Source: DATFQE01 sp963739085 (GTDB lineage Bacteria > Actinomycetota > Thermoleophilia > Gaiellales > Gaiellaceae). From it: a stretch of 64,000 nt of DNA. A model generated the notes under the pieces. That model searched no databases and was not told the origin of the DNA. It saw only the letters and a list, made by a program, of their open reading frames with translations. The DNA is taken from positions 186,001 through 250,000 of the forward strand of contig CAVTZA010000007.1 of the NCBI GenBank assembly GCA_963739085.1, written 5' to 3'. Each line of letters begins with the position of its first letter. Position 1 is the stretch's first letter. The position numbers and the translations under genes were made by a program. This document shows, piece by piece, positions 1-7,369 of the stretch.

Positions 1-1886
1 AGTACCTGAACACGATCTACTTCGGAAACGGCGCATACGGGATCGAGCAGGCCGCACGCGTCTACTTCGGGCGCTCGGCGAAGCGGCTCACCCTGGCGCA
101 GGCCGCCCTGCTCGCCGGGATCCCGTCCGACCCGGCGCGCTTCGACCCCAAGACGAACCCGCGCGCCGCGCACGAGCGCCGCGACCTGGTGCTGCAGATG
201 ATGGCCGACCAGGGCGTCATCACCCAGGCGGAGCTCGCGGCCGGGCTCGCAACCCCGCTGCCGAAGCCGCAGGACATCCGGCTGCCCGGCTCGCTGGCCG
301 GCGACGAGGCACCGTACTTCGTCAACTACGTCAAGCAGCAGCTGATCGACAAGTACGGCGCGCGCGAGGTGTTCGGCGGTGGCCTGAAGGTGAGGACCTC
401 GATCGACCTGAAGCTGCAGGAGCTCGCGCGCAAGGCGATTGCGAAGTGGCTCACCGACGTCGGCCCGGAGGCGGCGCTCGTCGCCGTCGAGCCCTCGAGC
501 GGACGCGTCCTCGCGATGGTCGGAGGCTCGAACTTCCGCGAGAGCCAGTTCAACCTCGCCGTCCAGGGCGAGCGCCAGGCGGGCTCGTCCTTCAAGCCGT
601 TCGTGCTGGCGGCGGCGCTACGCGAGGGTCTCTCCACGTCGAACACCTTCGTCTCGGAGCCGGTCGAGATCTGGGCGGACGGCCGGCTCTGGGAGGTCGA
701 GAACTACGAGGGCAACTATCTCGGCTCGATCGACCTTCGCAACGCGACGATCCATTCCGACAACGCGGTCTACGCGCAGCTCACGCAGCTCGTCGGGCCA
801 CGCGCGGTCGCGAACGCCGCCAAGGATCTCGGGGTCACGAGCGGCCTCAACGCGTACTACTCGATCGGCCTCGGCGCCGAGCCGGTGAACCCGCTCGAGA
901 TGGCCCGCGCGTTCTCGACGTTCGCGAACCACGGCATGCGTGTCGACGGCAAGCTCCTGGGCAACAGGCCGCGCGCGATCGTCTCCGTCGAGCGGGACGG
1001 CAAGGAGATCGACAACGAGCCGGTCGGCAAGCAGGTTCTCACCCGGAACAAGGCGGCGATCGAGAACGACATCCTCCAGGGCGTCGTTCGTCAGGGCACG
1101 GGCCGCGCCGCGGCGCTTCCGGACGGACGGCCTGTCGCGGGCAAGACGGGCACGACCGAGAACTACGGTGACGCCTGGTTCGTGGGCTACACGCCCCAGC
1201 TCGCCGTCGCCGTCTGGGTCGGCTACCCGAGCGAACTGCGCCCGATGCTGACCGAGTTCCACGGCGATGCGGTCGCGGGCGGCACCTACCCGGCTCTGAT
1301 CTGGAAGAGCTTCATGGAGTCCGCGCTGTCGGCACGCCACGCGGAGAAGCTGCAGTTCGAGCCGCCCCAGTACACGCCGGCAGCGGGCCGCTCGGTCGTG
1401 ATGCGCGACGGGCTGCTCCAGGCCGACAACGGCTACTGCCGGGGGGCGCACCAGGTGCTCGTGTACTACGGCGAGGCGCCGCGCAAGACGGCCGACTGCA
1501 AGCCGAACGAGGTCGAGGTCCCGAAGGTCGTCGGGACGAGGCTCCCTGCGGCGCGCACGCAGCTCGCGTCGACGCCGTTGTCGCCTACCGTCGTCTACAA
1601 GCCCGCAGCGCCGAAGCAGCCGGTCGGCGTCGTGGTCAGGCAGGACCCGAAGGCCGGCGTGCGGGTGTCGGCCAACGACCGCGTCATCCTCGTGCTCGTG
1701 AAGGCCGAGCACGGCGTCGTGCCGAAGCTCGTCGGGCTGCCGGTGGACGCCGCCGAGGAGAAGCTGCGCTCGCTCGACCTCGATCCGGAGATCAAGGGCG
1801 ACGGCCGCGTCGTTGCACAGCAGCCCAAGTGGGGCGTCGCCGCCGCTCCGGGCATGCCGATCACGCTGATCGCACGGGGCGGCTGA
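1..1886 (+). CDS. Class A penicillin-binding protein (PBP1A-like), 5' truncated by window edge, C-terminal PASTA domains
   Basis: Bifunctional peptidoglycan synthase (glycosyltransferase plus transpeptidase) acting outside the membrane. The open frame continues to the left edge: codons from position 3 read YLNTIYFGNGAYGIEQAA, the conserved end of the glycosyltransferase domain, so a start near 189 would be false. The transpeptidase domain shows the catalytic SSFK tetrad (in GSSFKPF), the SDN motif (IHSDNAVYAQL) and the KTG triad (GKTGTTENYGDAW). After it come two PASTA-like repeats (EVPKVVGTRLPAARTQL... and GVVPKLVGLPVDAAEEKL...), which in this family bind muropeptides or lipid II. The stop is TGA at 1884-1886. 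The last 26 bp overlap the convergent glycosylase gene. The N-terminal membrane anchor and the first glycosyltransferase motifs lie outside the window. Identity is confident; the orthologue name (ponA type) is not assigned. Confidence 0.95.
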   Translation, partial: YLNTIYFGNGAYGIEQAARVYFGRSAKRLTLAQAALLAGIPSDPARFDPKTNPRAAHERRDLVLQMMADQGVITQAELAAGLATPLPKPQDIRLPGSLAGDEAPYFVNYVKQQLIDKYGAREVFGGGLKVRTSIDLKLQELARKAIAKWLTDVGPEAALVAVEPSSGRVLAMVGGSNFRESQFNLAVQGERQAGSSFKPFVLAAALREGLSTSNTFVSEPVEIWADGRLWEVENYEGNYLGSIDLRNATIHSDNAVYAQLTQLVGPRAVANAAKDLGVTSGLNAYYSIGLGAEPVNPLEMARAFSTFANHGMRVDGKLLGNRPRAIVSVERDGKEIDNEPVGKQVLTRNKAAIENDILQGVVRQGTGRAAALPDGRPVAGKTGTTENYGDAWFVGYTPQLAVAVWVGYPSELRPMLTEFHGDAVAGGTYPALIWKSFMESALSARHAEKLQFEPPQYTPAAGRSVVMRDGLLQADNGYCRGAHQVLVYYGEAPRKTADCKPNEVEVPKVVGTRLPAARTQLASTPLSPTVVYKPAAPKQPVGVVVRQDPKAGVRVSANDRVILVLVKAEHGVVPKLVGLPVDAAEEKLRSLDLDPEIKGDGRVVAQQPKWGVAAAPGMPITLIARGG

Positions 1887-2427
1887 GGTAGCGCGAGCCC
1901 GCGAGGGCGTATCGCCAGGGCCGGTCGGCCGCGCGGGTGATCCCGATCCGCGGGCCGGTCACGATTTCCGGTTGACGCGCCCGCGCGAGGAGCTCGAACG
2001 GAGGCCGGTCGAGGGCGAGGCCGTCGTGCTCGCGCGTGACCCCGAGCGCCTGGCAGAGCCTGCCCGGCCCGGCGGCGAGCAGACGCTCGTCGTCGAGGCC
2101 GCGCCGCCTCTTCATCTCCGCGATGCCGTGCCTCGGCTCCAGCGCCCGGAGCAGCACGGCGCTGGCGACGCCCTCACCCTCGGCCACCAGGTTCAGGCAC
2201 CAGTGGATGCCGTACGAGCGGTACACGTACGCATGACCGGGAGGGCCGAACATCGACGCGTTCCGGTCGGTGCGGCCCCGGTAGCCGTGAGCGGCGGGGT
2301 CCTCGTGGTCGTACGCCTCCACCTCGACGATCGGTCCACCGACGCCGTCGACCAGCAGCGTGACGCCGATCAGGTCGGGCGCGACCTCGTGCACCGAGCG
2401 CGCGAAGAAATCCTGCGTCAACGTCAT
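1861..2427 (-). CDS. mpg: DNA-3-methyladenine glycosylase (AAG/MPG family)
   Basis: Base-excision repair enzyme that removes alkylated purines such as 3-methyladenine. It is 188 residues long, the usual size of bacterial AAG proteins. Diagnostic segments are FFARSVHEVAPDLIG at the N-terminus, IVEVEAYDHEDPAAHGYRG with the catalytic Glu and flanking Tyr, the intercalation loop region YVYRSYGIHWCLNLV, and the C-terminal GPRIGITRAADRPWRY. The ATG at 2427 is chosen because it overlaps the stop of the upstream transporter as ATGA, giving translational coupling. The 3' end overlaps the convergent PBP gene by 26 bp. It is the last gene of a RemA-like/MFS/glycosylase unit; nothing obvious links the three functions. 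Confidence 0.93.
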   Translation of the reverse strand: MTLTQDFFARSVHEVAPDLIGVTLLVDGVGGPIVEVEAYDHEDPAAHGYRGRTDRNASMFGPPGHAYVYRSYGIHWCLNLVAEGEGVASAVLLRALEPRHGIAEMKRRRGLDDERLLAAGPGRLCQALGVTREHDGLALDRPPFELLARARQPEIVTGPRIGITRAADRPWRYALAGSRYLSRPVRSA

Positions 2428-3743
2428 TCGTGCGGCTGCCTCGCGTCGTAGCGGAGGAGCGCCGGGAACGCGGCCACGATGATCGCCGTCCCGGCGACGC
2501 ACACGACCCCGCCGGAGACGATCGAGAAGCGGAGGCTCGTCAGCGTCGCGACGAGGCCGGCCTCGACGTTCCCGAGCGCCGGAGCGCTCGCCACCTGGGC
2601 GAGCTCGATCCCGGACACGCGGCCGCGCATCGCGTCCGGGGTGGCCGCGAGCACGATTGCGGAGCGGAAGGCGGCGCTGACGTTGTCGGCCGCTCCCGCG
2701 AAGGCGAGCAACACGAGCGCGAGCGGCAGCGACTCCGCGAAGCCGAAGAGCAGGATCGCCACTCCCCACAGTCCCGCCGCCAGCGCAACGGCGACCCCCT
2801 GCCGGCGCACGTGTGCCACCCAGCCCGAGACGAGCGTGGCAAGCAGCGCGCCGGCGTAGGGAGCGGAGTAGAGCAGGCCGACGACCCCGGCGCCGCCGCC
2901 GAACCGGTGCTGCGCGAGCGCCGGGAAGAGCGCGCTCGGCATCCCGAAGATCATCGCGTTCGTGTCGAGCAGGAAGATGCCGAGGATCACCCGCCGCGAC
3001 GCGACGAAGCGGAAGCCCTCGAGCATCGAGCGCAGGCTCACTCTGTCGGCGTGCTCGTGCGGCGGGAAGGTCGGGAGGCGCCAGATCGCCGTCAGCGAGG
3101 CAGCGAACGTGGCCACGTCGACGAGGTACGTCCCGGTGAGGCCGATCGTCGCGATCAGCAGGCCGCCGGTCGCCGGCCCGCCGACGGCCGCAAGGCTGTG
3201 GTAGGCGGTGTTGAGCAGCGACGCCGAGGCGAGCTGGTCCTCCGGCACGAGCCTCGGCGTCAGGGAGCGGAGCGCCGGCGAGCCGAGCGCCCAGAGCGCG
3301 GTGATAGCCGCGGCGAGGACGTAGAGCGCCCAGAGGCGCGGGCTTGCGAGCGTCGCGTTGAAGACGAGCGCGCCCGAACACGCTACGAGCCCGAGCTCCG
3401 TGATCAGCAGCAGACGACGGCGGTCGACGGCGTCCGCGATCGTGCCGCCGACCACGGACAGCGTGAGCAGCGGGATCAGCTCGCAGAGGGCAATCAGGCC
3501 TACCGCGAGCGTCGAGCCCGTCAGCTGGTAGGTCTGGTACGCGATCGCCACGTACGTGATGTGGCTCCCGAAGAACGAGATCGACTGGCCGATCCAGAGG
3601 TTGCGGAAGTTGCGGTACCGCAGCGGGCGGGTGTCGACCGCAATCCGCTTCAGGCCGACGCGCCAGCCGGGCCGGTCGGCCAGCTCCGGGGCGTCCTCGA
3701 CCGCGGCCCGGAGGGCCTCGTCCTCCCGATGCTCGTCCGGCAC
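2424..3743 (-). CDS. MFS transporter of the EntS/MFS_3 type
   Basis: Predicted 12-helix efflux permease of 439 residues in the cytoplasmic membrane. After a ~35-residue polar N-terminus it reads RYRNFRNLWIGQSISFFGSHI, the typical opening of the transmembrane secretion effector (MFS_3/EntS) branch. The loop 2-3 signature appears as GGTIADAVDRRR, and a second related loop as DAMRGRVSGI. Successive hydrophobic segments follow to the end. This branch includes siderophore and macrolide exporters, but the substrate cannot be read from sequence. The start is GTG, 3 nt after the RemA-like gene stop. Its own stop overlaps the glycosylase start (ATGA), so the three genes are likely co-transcribed. Confidence 0.88.
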   Translation of the reverse strand: MPDEHREDEALRAAVEDAPELADRPGWRVGLKRIAVDTRPLRYRNFRNLWIGQSISFFGSHITYVAIAYQTYQLTGSTLAVGLIALCELIPLLTLSVVGGTIADAVDRRRLLLITELGLVACSGALVFNATLASPRLWALYVLAAAITALWALGSPALRSLTPRLVPEDQLASASLLNTAYHSLAAVGGPATGGLLIATIGLTGTYLVDVATFAASLTAIWRLPTFPPHEHADRVSLRSMLEGFRFVASRRVILGIFLLDTNAMIFGMPSALFPALAQHRFGGGAGVVGLLYSAPYAGALLATLVSGWVAHVRRQGVAVALAAGLWGVAILLFGFAESLPLALVLLAFAGAADNVSAAFRSAIVLAATPDAMRGRVSGIELAQVASAPALGNVEAGLVATLTSLRFSIVSGGVVCVAGTAIIVAAFPALLRYDARQPHE

Positions 3744-3746
3744 CCG

Positions 3747-4106
3747 CTAGAAGAGCTGGTCGGGCTCGTCCGGATTCGCGGTGCGCTCGAGCAGACTGCG
3801 GGCGCGCCGGTTCAGGTCGCCGATGTCGACGCGGCCCTTGTCGGCGTCCTCGACGATCCGACGCGCAAGGGCGAGCGCGTCGTCGAGGAGCGGCGCCGTC
3901 GTGGCCGCGTCCTCGCCCATCTCGTGCAGGATCGTTCGCTCCGTCCGGCCGGCGACGATCGGCTCCGGCACGCCCTCGATCCAGACGCGGGTCCGCCGGC
4001 CGCCGCCGCGATCCTCCCCGGTCAGCGGCTCGAGCGCGTAGATCTTGTCCGCGCGCGCGTACTTCCCGAAGCCGAGGAAGACCATCCGCTGCGGGCGCTC
4101 CGCCAT
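3747..4106 (-). CDS. DUF370/RemA-like protein
   Basis: Small protein of 119 residues. Its first part resembles the RemA (DUF370) family: MVFLGFGKYARADKI matches the family opening (IGFGN-x-V-x-A-x-R/K-I), and GRRTRVWIEG matches the family's GRRTRAVI strand. RemA of Bacillus is a DNA-binding activator of matrix genes, so a regulatory or nucleic-acid-binding role is an inference. Here the second half (residues ~65-119) is a helical, acidic extension not found in the ~90-residue classical RemA. An internal Met at residue 8 is an alternative start. It is first in a tight operon with a transporter and a DNA glycosylase. Confidence 0.55.
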   Translation of the reverse strand: MAERPQRMVFLGFGKYARADKIYALEPLTGEDRGGGRRTRVWIEGVPEPIVAGRTERTILHEMGEDAATTAPLLDDALALARRIVEDADKGRVDIGDLNRRARSLLERTANPDEPDQLF

Positions 4107-4150
4107 GGCAGGGATTCTGTCAGGCGCGGCCGGACGTGCCCGTTCGGGAC

Positions 4151-4277
4151 GTGTCTGGGGTCAGACCCCGGACACGCCCATCCCGGGCGCTGTCCTTTGG
4201 TCATCGACGCACAGGCAGCACTGCCCGTCCAACTGGGCATGTCGCAGCGAGACGCGTCTGGGGTCAGACCCTGGACC
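4151..4277. repeat. Two copies of a GGGGTCAGACCCC palindromic element
   Basis: The intergenic gap between the RemA-like gene (starts at 4106, leftward) and the aminotransferase gene (ends at 4299) carries two related palindromes. Copy A at 4151-4175 has 12-bp arms around a single central A, with one mismatch. Copy B at 4255-4277 shares the 16-bp core GTCTGGGGTCAGACCC and has a decayed right arm. Between them is a smaller TGCCC/GGGCA hairpin near 4223-4240. The layout resembles REP-type or REPIN elements. No coding sequence is evident in this ~190-bp gap. A role as terminator for the leftward aminotransferase gene is also possible. Confidence 0.6.
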
Positions 4278-4298
4278 GGTCCGAATCAGGCGCCGCCC

Positions 4299-5426
4299 TC
4301 AGGCGATCGCGCTGCGCAGGGCCTCGACGACGCGTTCCTGGTCGTCGGGCTCGATGCCGGCGTAGAACGGCAGCGCGAGCGTGCGGGAGGCGGCGTCCTC
4401 CGCCACCGGGCAGGCTCCCTCGGCGAAGCCGTACCGCTCGCGCATGTACGGCTGGAGGTGCACGCACGGAACGTAATGGCCGGCCTCGACGCCGTCGTCC
4501 GCCATGCGCGCGAGCACGGCGTCGCGGTCGACGCCCCGCGCAACCTCGACCACGTAGACGAACCACGAGCGCTTGTGGTCGGCGTCGTCCGTCAGCGGCG
4601 TCTCGATGCCCTCGACGCCCGCGAGCAGCTCGCCGTACCGCTCAGCCGCCGCGGAACGCAGCGCGAGCATCTCGTCGAGCTTCTCGAGCTGGGCGATCCC
4701 GACCGCGGCCTGCAGGTCGGTGAACCGATAGTTGAAGCCCACGCGCACGTGGTGGAACCAGCGGCTCTCGTAGGAGCGGCCCTGGTTGCGCAGCGATCGC
4801 AGGAGCAGCGCCTCGTCCTCGGAGTGCGTCGTCACCATCCCGCCCTCGCCGGTCGTGAGCTGCTTGTTCGGATAGAAGCCGAACACCGACGGAACGCCGT
4901 GCGACCCGACGACACGGCCCTTGTACTCGGCACCGAGCGCCTCGCAGGAGTCGTCGACGACGGCGAGCCCGTGGTGCGCCGCGATCGCCCGGATCTCGTC
5001 CAGCTCACAGGGGTAGCCGAACATGTCGACAGCCACGATCGCTCGTGTCCGCGGGGTGATCGCCGCCTCGACGGCGGCCGGATCCATGTTCAGCGTCGCA
5101 GCGTCCACGTCGGCGAAGACCGGCTCGGCGCCCTCCAGGATGAAGCAGTTCGCCGTCGCCACGAACGAGATCGGCGACGTGATCACCTCGTCGCCCGGCC
5201 CGAGACCGAGGCCGTGGCAGAGCATGTGGAGCCCGGCCGTGCCCGAGGAGACCGCGATCGCGTGGGGTGCTCCGATCCGCTCGGCGAACAGCTCCTCGAA
5301 GCGGTCGATCGCCGGCCCGAGCGACAGCCGGCCCGAGCGCAGCACCTCGAGGACGAGCTCCTCTTCCCGCTCGCCGATGTAGGGCTTCGAGAGCGGGATC
5401 CGCCGGACGGCGGCCTTTGCCTTCAC
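4299..5426 (-). CDS. DegT/DnrJ/EryC1/StrS-family PLP aminotransferase
   Basis: Fold-type I PLP enzyme of 375 residues that normally aminates keto-sugar nucleotides for cell-surface glycans or antibiotics. Family hallmarks are the N-terminal PLSKPYIGEREEELVLEVL, the PLP-phosphate site AVSSGTAGLHM, the Asp that contacts the pyridine ring in VVDDSCEALGAEYKG, and the Schiff-base Lys in FYPNKQLTTGEGGM. The C-terminal NYRFTDLQAAVGIAQLEKLD is also typical. Start is GTG at 5426, overlapping the ilvE stop as GTGA, so it is translationally coupled to ilvE. That pairing is unusual because no sugar-nucleotide genes sit nearby, and the substrate stays open. Confidence 0.92.
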   Translation of the reverse strand: MKAKAAVRRIPLSKPYIGEREEELVLEVLRSGRLSLGPAIDRFEELFAERIGAPHAIAVSSGTAGLHMLCHGLGLGPGDEVITSPISFVATANCFILEGAEPVFADVDAATLNMDPAAVEAAITPRTRAIVAVDMFGYPCELDEIRAIAAHHGLAVVDDSCEALGAEYKGRVVGSHGVPSVFGFYPNKQLTTGEGGMVTTHSEDEALLLRSLRNQGRSYESRWFHHVRVGFNYRFTDLQAAVGIAQLEKLDEMLALRSAAAERYGELLAGVEGIETPLTDDADHKRSWFVYVVEVARGVDRDAVLARMADDGVEAGHYVPCVHLQPYMRERYGFAEGACPVAEDAASRTLALPFYAGIEPDDQERVVEALRSAIA

Positions 5427-6362
5427 GCTTCCGCGGGAGCGCGCTCCGGGATCGAGGCGTACTCGAGCCAGTGCGCCCAGCGCTCTCCGCCGCCGCGAAC
5501 CGTGTCGAGGTACGCCTGCTGGAGCTTGAGGGTCACCGGCCCGGGCGGCCCGATCTCGTGGTCGTCGACCGACCGGATCGGCGTCACCTCGGCGGCCGTG
5601 CCGACCATGAAGATCTCGTCGGCGAGGTAGAGGTCGGAGCGGATGACGTTCCGTTCCTCGACCGTGTAGCCGAGGTCCTGCGCGATCTGGATCACGCAGT
5701 CACGTGTGATGCCGGGAAGGATCGACGTCGAGAGCGCGGGCGTGGCGATCTTGTCGCCGTAGACGACGAACACGTTCTCGCCGGAGCCGTCCGCGACGTA
5801 CCCCTCGTCGGTGAGCAGAATCGCCTCGTCGTAGCCGGCGCGGTTTGCCTCGGTCACCGCCAGCATGGAGTTGAGGTACACGCCGGTCGCCTTGGCCACG
5901 TGCGGGAATCGTGTTGGGCCCGATCCGCTTCCAGGACGAGACCTTGACGCGGATGCCGTTCTTCATCCCTTCGTCGCCGAGGTAGGCGCCCCAGGGCCAG
6001 CTCATGATCACCGTCTCGACGGGGTTCCCCGCCGTCGAGACCCCGAGCTCGCCGTAGCCGTAGAACACGATCGGGCGCAGGTAGCACTCGGGCAGCCCGT
6101 TGACGCCGATCAGCTCCAGCGAGGCCTCGCGCAGCTCCTCGACCGTGTACGGAATGTCCATGTAGAGCAGCCGCGCCGAGTTATGTAGGCGCTTCAGGTG
6201 ATCGGTCAGGCGGAACACCGCCGGGCCCTTCGGGGTCTCGTAGCACCGGATGCCCTCGAAGACGCCGGTTCCGTAGTGCAGACCGTGCGAGCCGACGTGG
6301 ATTCGGGCGTCGCCCCAGTCCACGAGCTCGCCGTTCATCCAGATCTTTTCGGTCTCCCGCAT
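5423..6362 (-). CDS. ilvE: Branched-chain amino acid aminotransferase, frameshifted as sequenced
   Basis: PLP fold-type IV aminotransferase for Leu, Ile and Val. The N-terminal part runs from ATG at 6362 (MRETEKIWMNGELVDWGDA, with AGGAG 8-12 nt upstream) through HYGTGVFEGIRCYET and RIGPNTIP. The frame then changes near 5903. The expected IPHVAK reading is recovered if one extra base (plus-strand c at about 5903) is removed. From there KATGVYLNSMLA, ILLTDEGYVADGSGENVF (PLP Glu region) and VGTAAEVTPI continue intact to the stop at 5423. The reconstructed length of about 312 residues matches the family. The single +1 indel in an otherwise undamaged essential-type gene suggests a sequence error. 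It heads an overlapping pair with the DegT-type gene. Confidence 0.88.
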
Positions 6363-6395
6363 GCTCAGCTCCTTGTAGCCGCCGTCACTCGGATG

Positions 6396-6896
6396 TTAAC
6401 CACGGGTGCGGTCGGGGTCTTCCACCGCATCGAGGGTTTGTGCGCGCGCGAGCCGCACCAGGTCGGCGGGCGCGAGGGCCGCCATGTGGCGCGTCGAGCC
6501 GGCTCCGATCCAGACGCGGTCGAGTGCCAGCAGGCTCCGCTCGACGAAGATCCGGTCGACCCGGCGCAGCGGGAACGGCGCGACCGCTCCGGGCTCGAAC
6601 CCCGTCGCCTCGACGACGAGCTCCGGCCCCGCCACTCGGGCCTTCTCGCAGCCGCCGGCCGCCGCCACCTTCGCCGAGTCGGCGCGACGGTCACCCGGCA
6701 CCATCACGAGCAGGATCCGCGGACCGCAAGTGAAGACGAGCGACTTGACGATCTGCCTCAGCTCGCAGCCGACCGCGTCCGCGGCGGCCTGCGCGGTGGG
6801 CGTGCCCGCCGGGAACTCCTCGATCCGGGCCTCGACGCCCGCCGACCGGAGGAACCCGGCGACGCGCTCGACCGGTTCGGGCCAGCCGTCCGCCAT
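6396..6896 (-). CDS. YbaK/EbsC-family aminoacyl-tRNA deacylase
   Basis: Protein of 166 residues in the YbaK/ProRS-editing superfamily, which hydrolyses mischarged tRNAs such as Cys-tRNA(Pro) or Ala-tRNA(Pro). Supporting motifs are ARIEEFPAGTPTAQAAADA near the N-terminus, the central KSLVFTCGPRILLVMVPGDR with the conserved Lys of the editing pocket, FEPGAVAPF (the family's G-x-x-P-G-x-V-x-P-F-G loop), and IWIGAGS-type end strands. ATG at 6896 overlaps the methyltransferase stop by one base (TGATG). It is read in the same direction as serA and the methyltransferase. Exact tRNA specificity cannot be read from sequence. Confidence 0.88.
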   Translation of the reverse strand: MADGWPEPVERVAGFLRSAGVEARIEEFPAGTPTAQAAADAVGCELRQIVKSLVFTCGPRILLVMVPGDRRADSAKVAAAGGCEKARVAGPELVVEATGFEPGAVAPFPLRRVDRIFVERSLLALDRVWIGAGSTRHMAALAPADLVRLARAQTLDAVEDPDRTRG

Positions 6897-7369
6897 CAGT
6901 AGAGCCCCGGGAGGAGCCGCCACGGCGTGCGACGCCGGTAGTCGTCGTAGCCGGGATACCGCTCGGCGAGCAGCCGTTCCTCGAAGCGCGCCTTGAAGGC
7001 CCACAGCACCGCGAGGGCCGCCGCCAAGGCGAACGCGAGCGGGCTCGACCACAGGCCCCAGCCTCCGAAGAAGAAGATGCCGCCGCTGTAGATCGGGTGA
7101 CGCGAGAATCGGTAGGGCCCGCTCTCCACCAACGAGCCGCGCTCGCGCGGCTTGGGATAGCACGTCAGCGAGCTCCCGAGGGCACGCGCCGACCACACCG
7201 CGAGAACGGCGCCTGCGACCGCCAGCACCGTCCCGACCACCCCGAACACGGCGTCCACGCTGTCGGGCCAACCGCCCACGAACCCGCCGGCGAGCGCGGC
7301 GCCCATCACCGCGAACTGCCCGATGACCCAGGCACCGCCCTTGCTATCCGAGCCGGACGAAGCGGGCAT
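6896..7369 (-). CDS. Isoprenylcysteine carboxyl methyltransferase (ICMT)-family membrane protein
   Basis: Integral membrane protein of 157 residues with about four hydrophobic segments. The diagnostic cofactor-binding stretch is ESGPYRFSRHPIYSGGI, followed by a hydrophobic pair and the C-terminal ERLLAERYPGYDDYRRRTP, the SAM-binding signature of ICMT/PEMT-like methyltransferases. In bacteria these act on lipids or small molecules rather than prenylated proteins, and the substrate is unknown here. The ATG start at 7369 lies inside the 3' end of serA (26-bp same-strand overlap), and the stop overlaps the YbaK start. It is therefore part of the serA operon tail. Confidence 0.85.
   Translation of the reverse strand: MPASSGSDSKGGAWVIGQFAVMGAALAGGFVGGWPDSVDAVFGVVGTVLAVAGAVLAVWSARALGSSLTCYPKPRERGSLVESGPYRFSRHPIYSGGIFFFGGWGLWSSPLAFALAAALAVLWAFKARFEERLLAERYPGYDDYRRRTPWRLLPGLY

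Noticed and set aside
2430..5630. Very long rightward open frame (over 1,000 codons) antisense to the glycosylase, MFS, RemA-like and aminotransferase genes
   Set aside because: It is an artefact of high-GC third positions on the opposite strand; its translation is Arg/Glu-rich low complexity with no domain, while the leftward genes have clear motifs.
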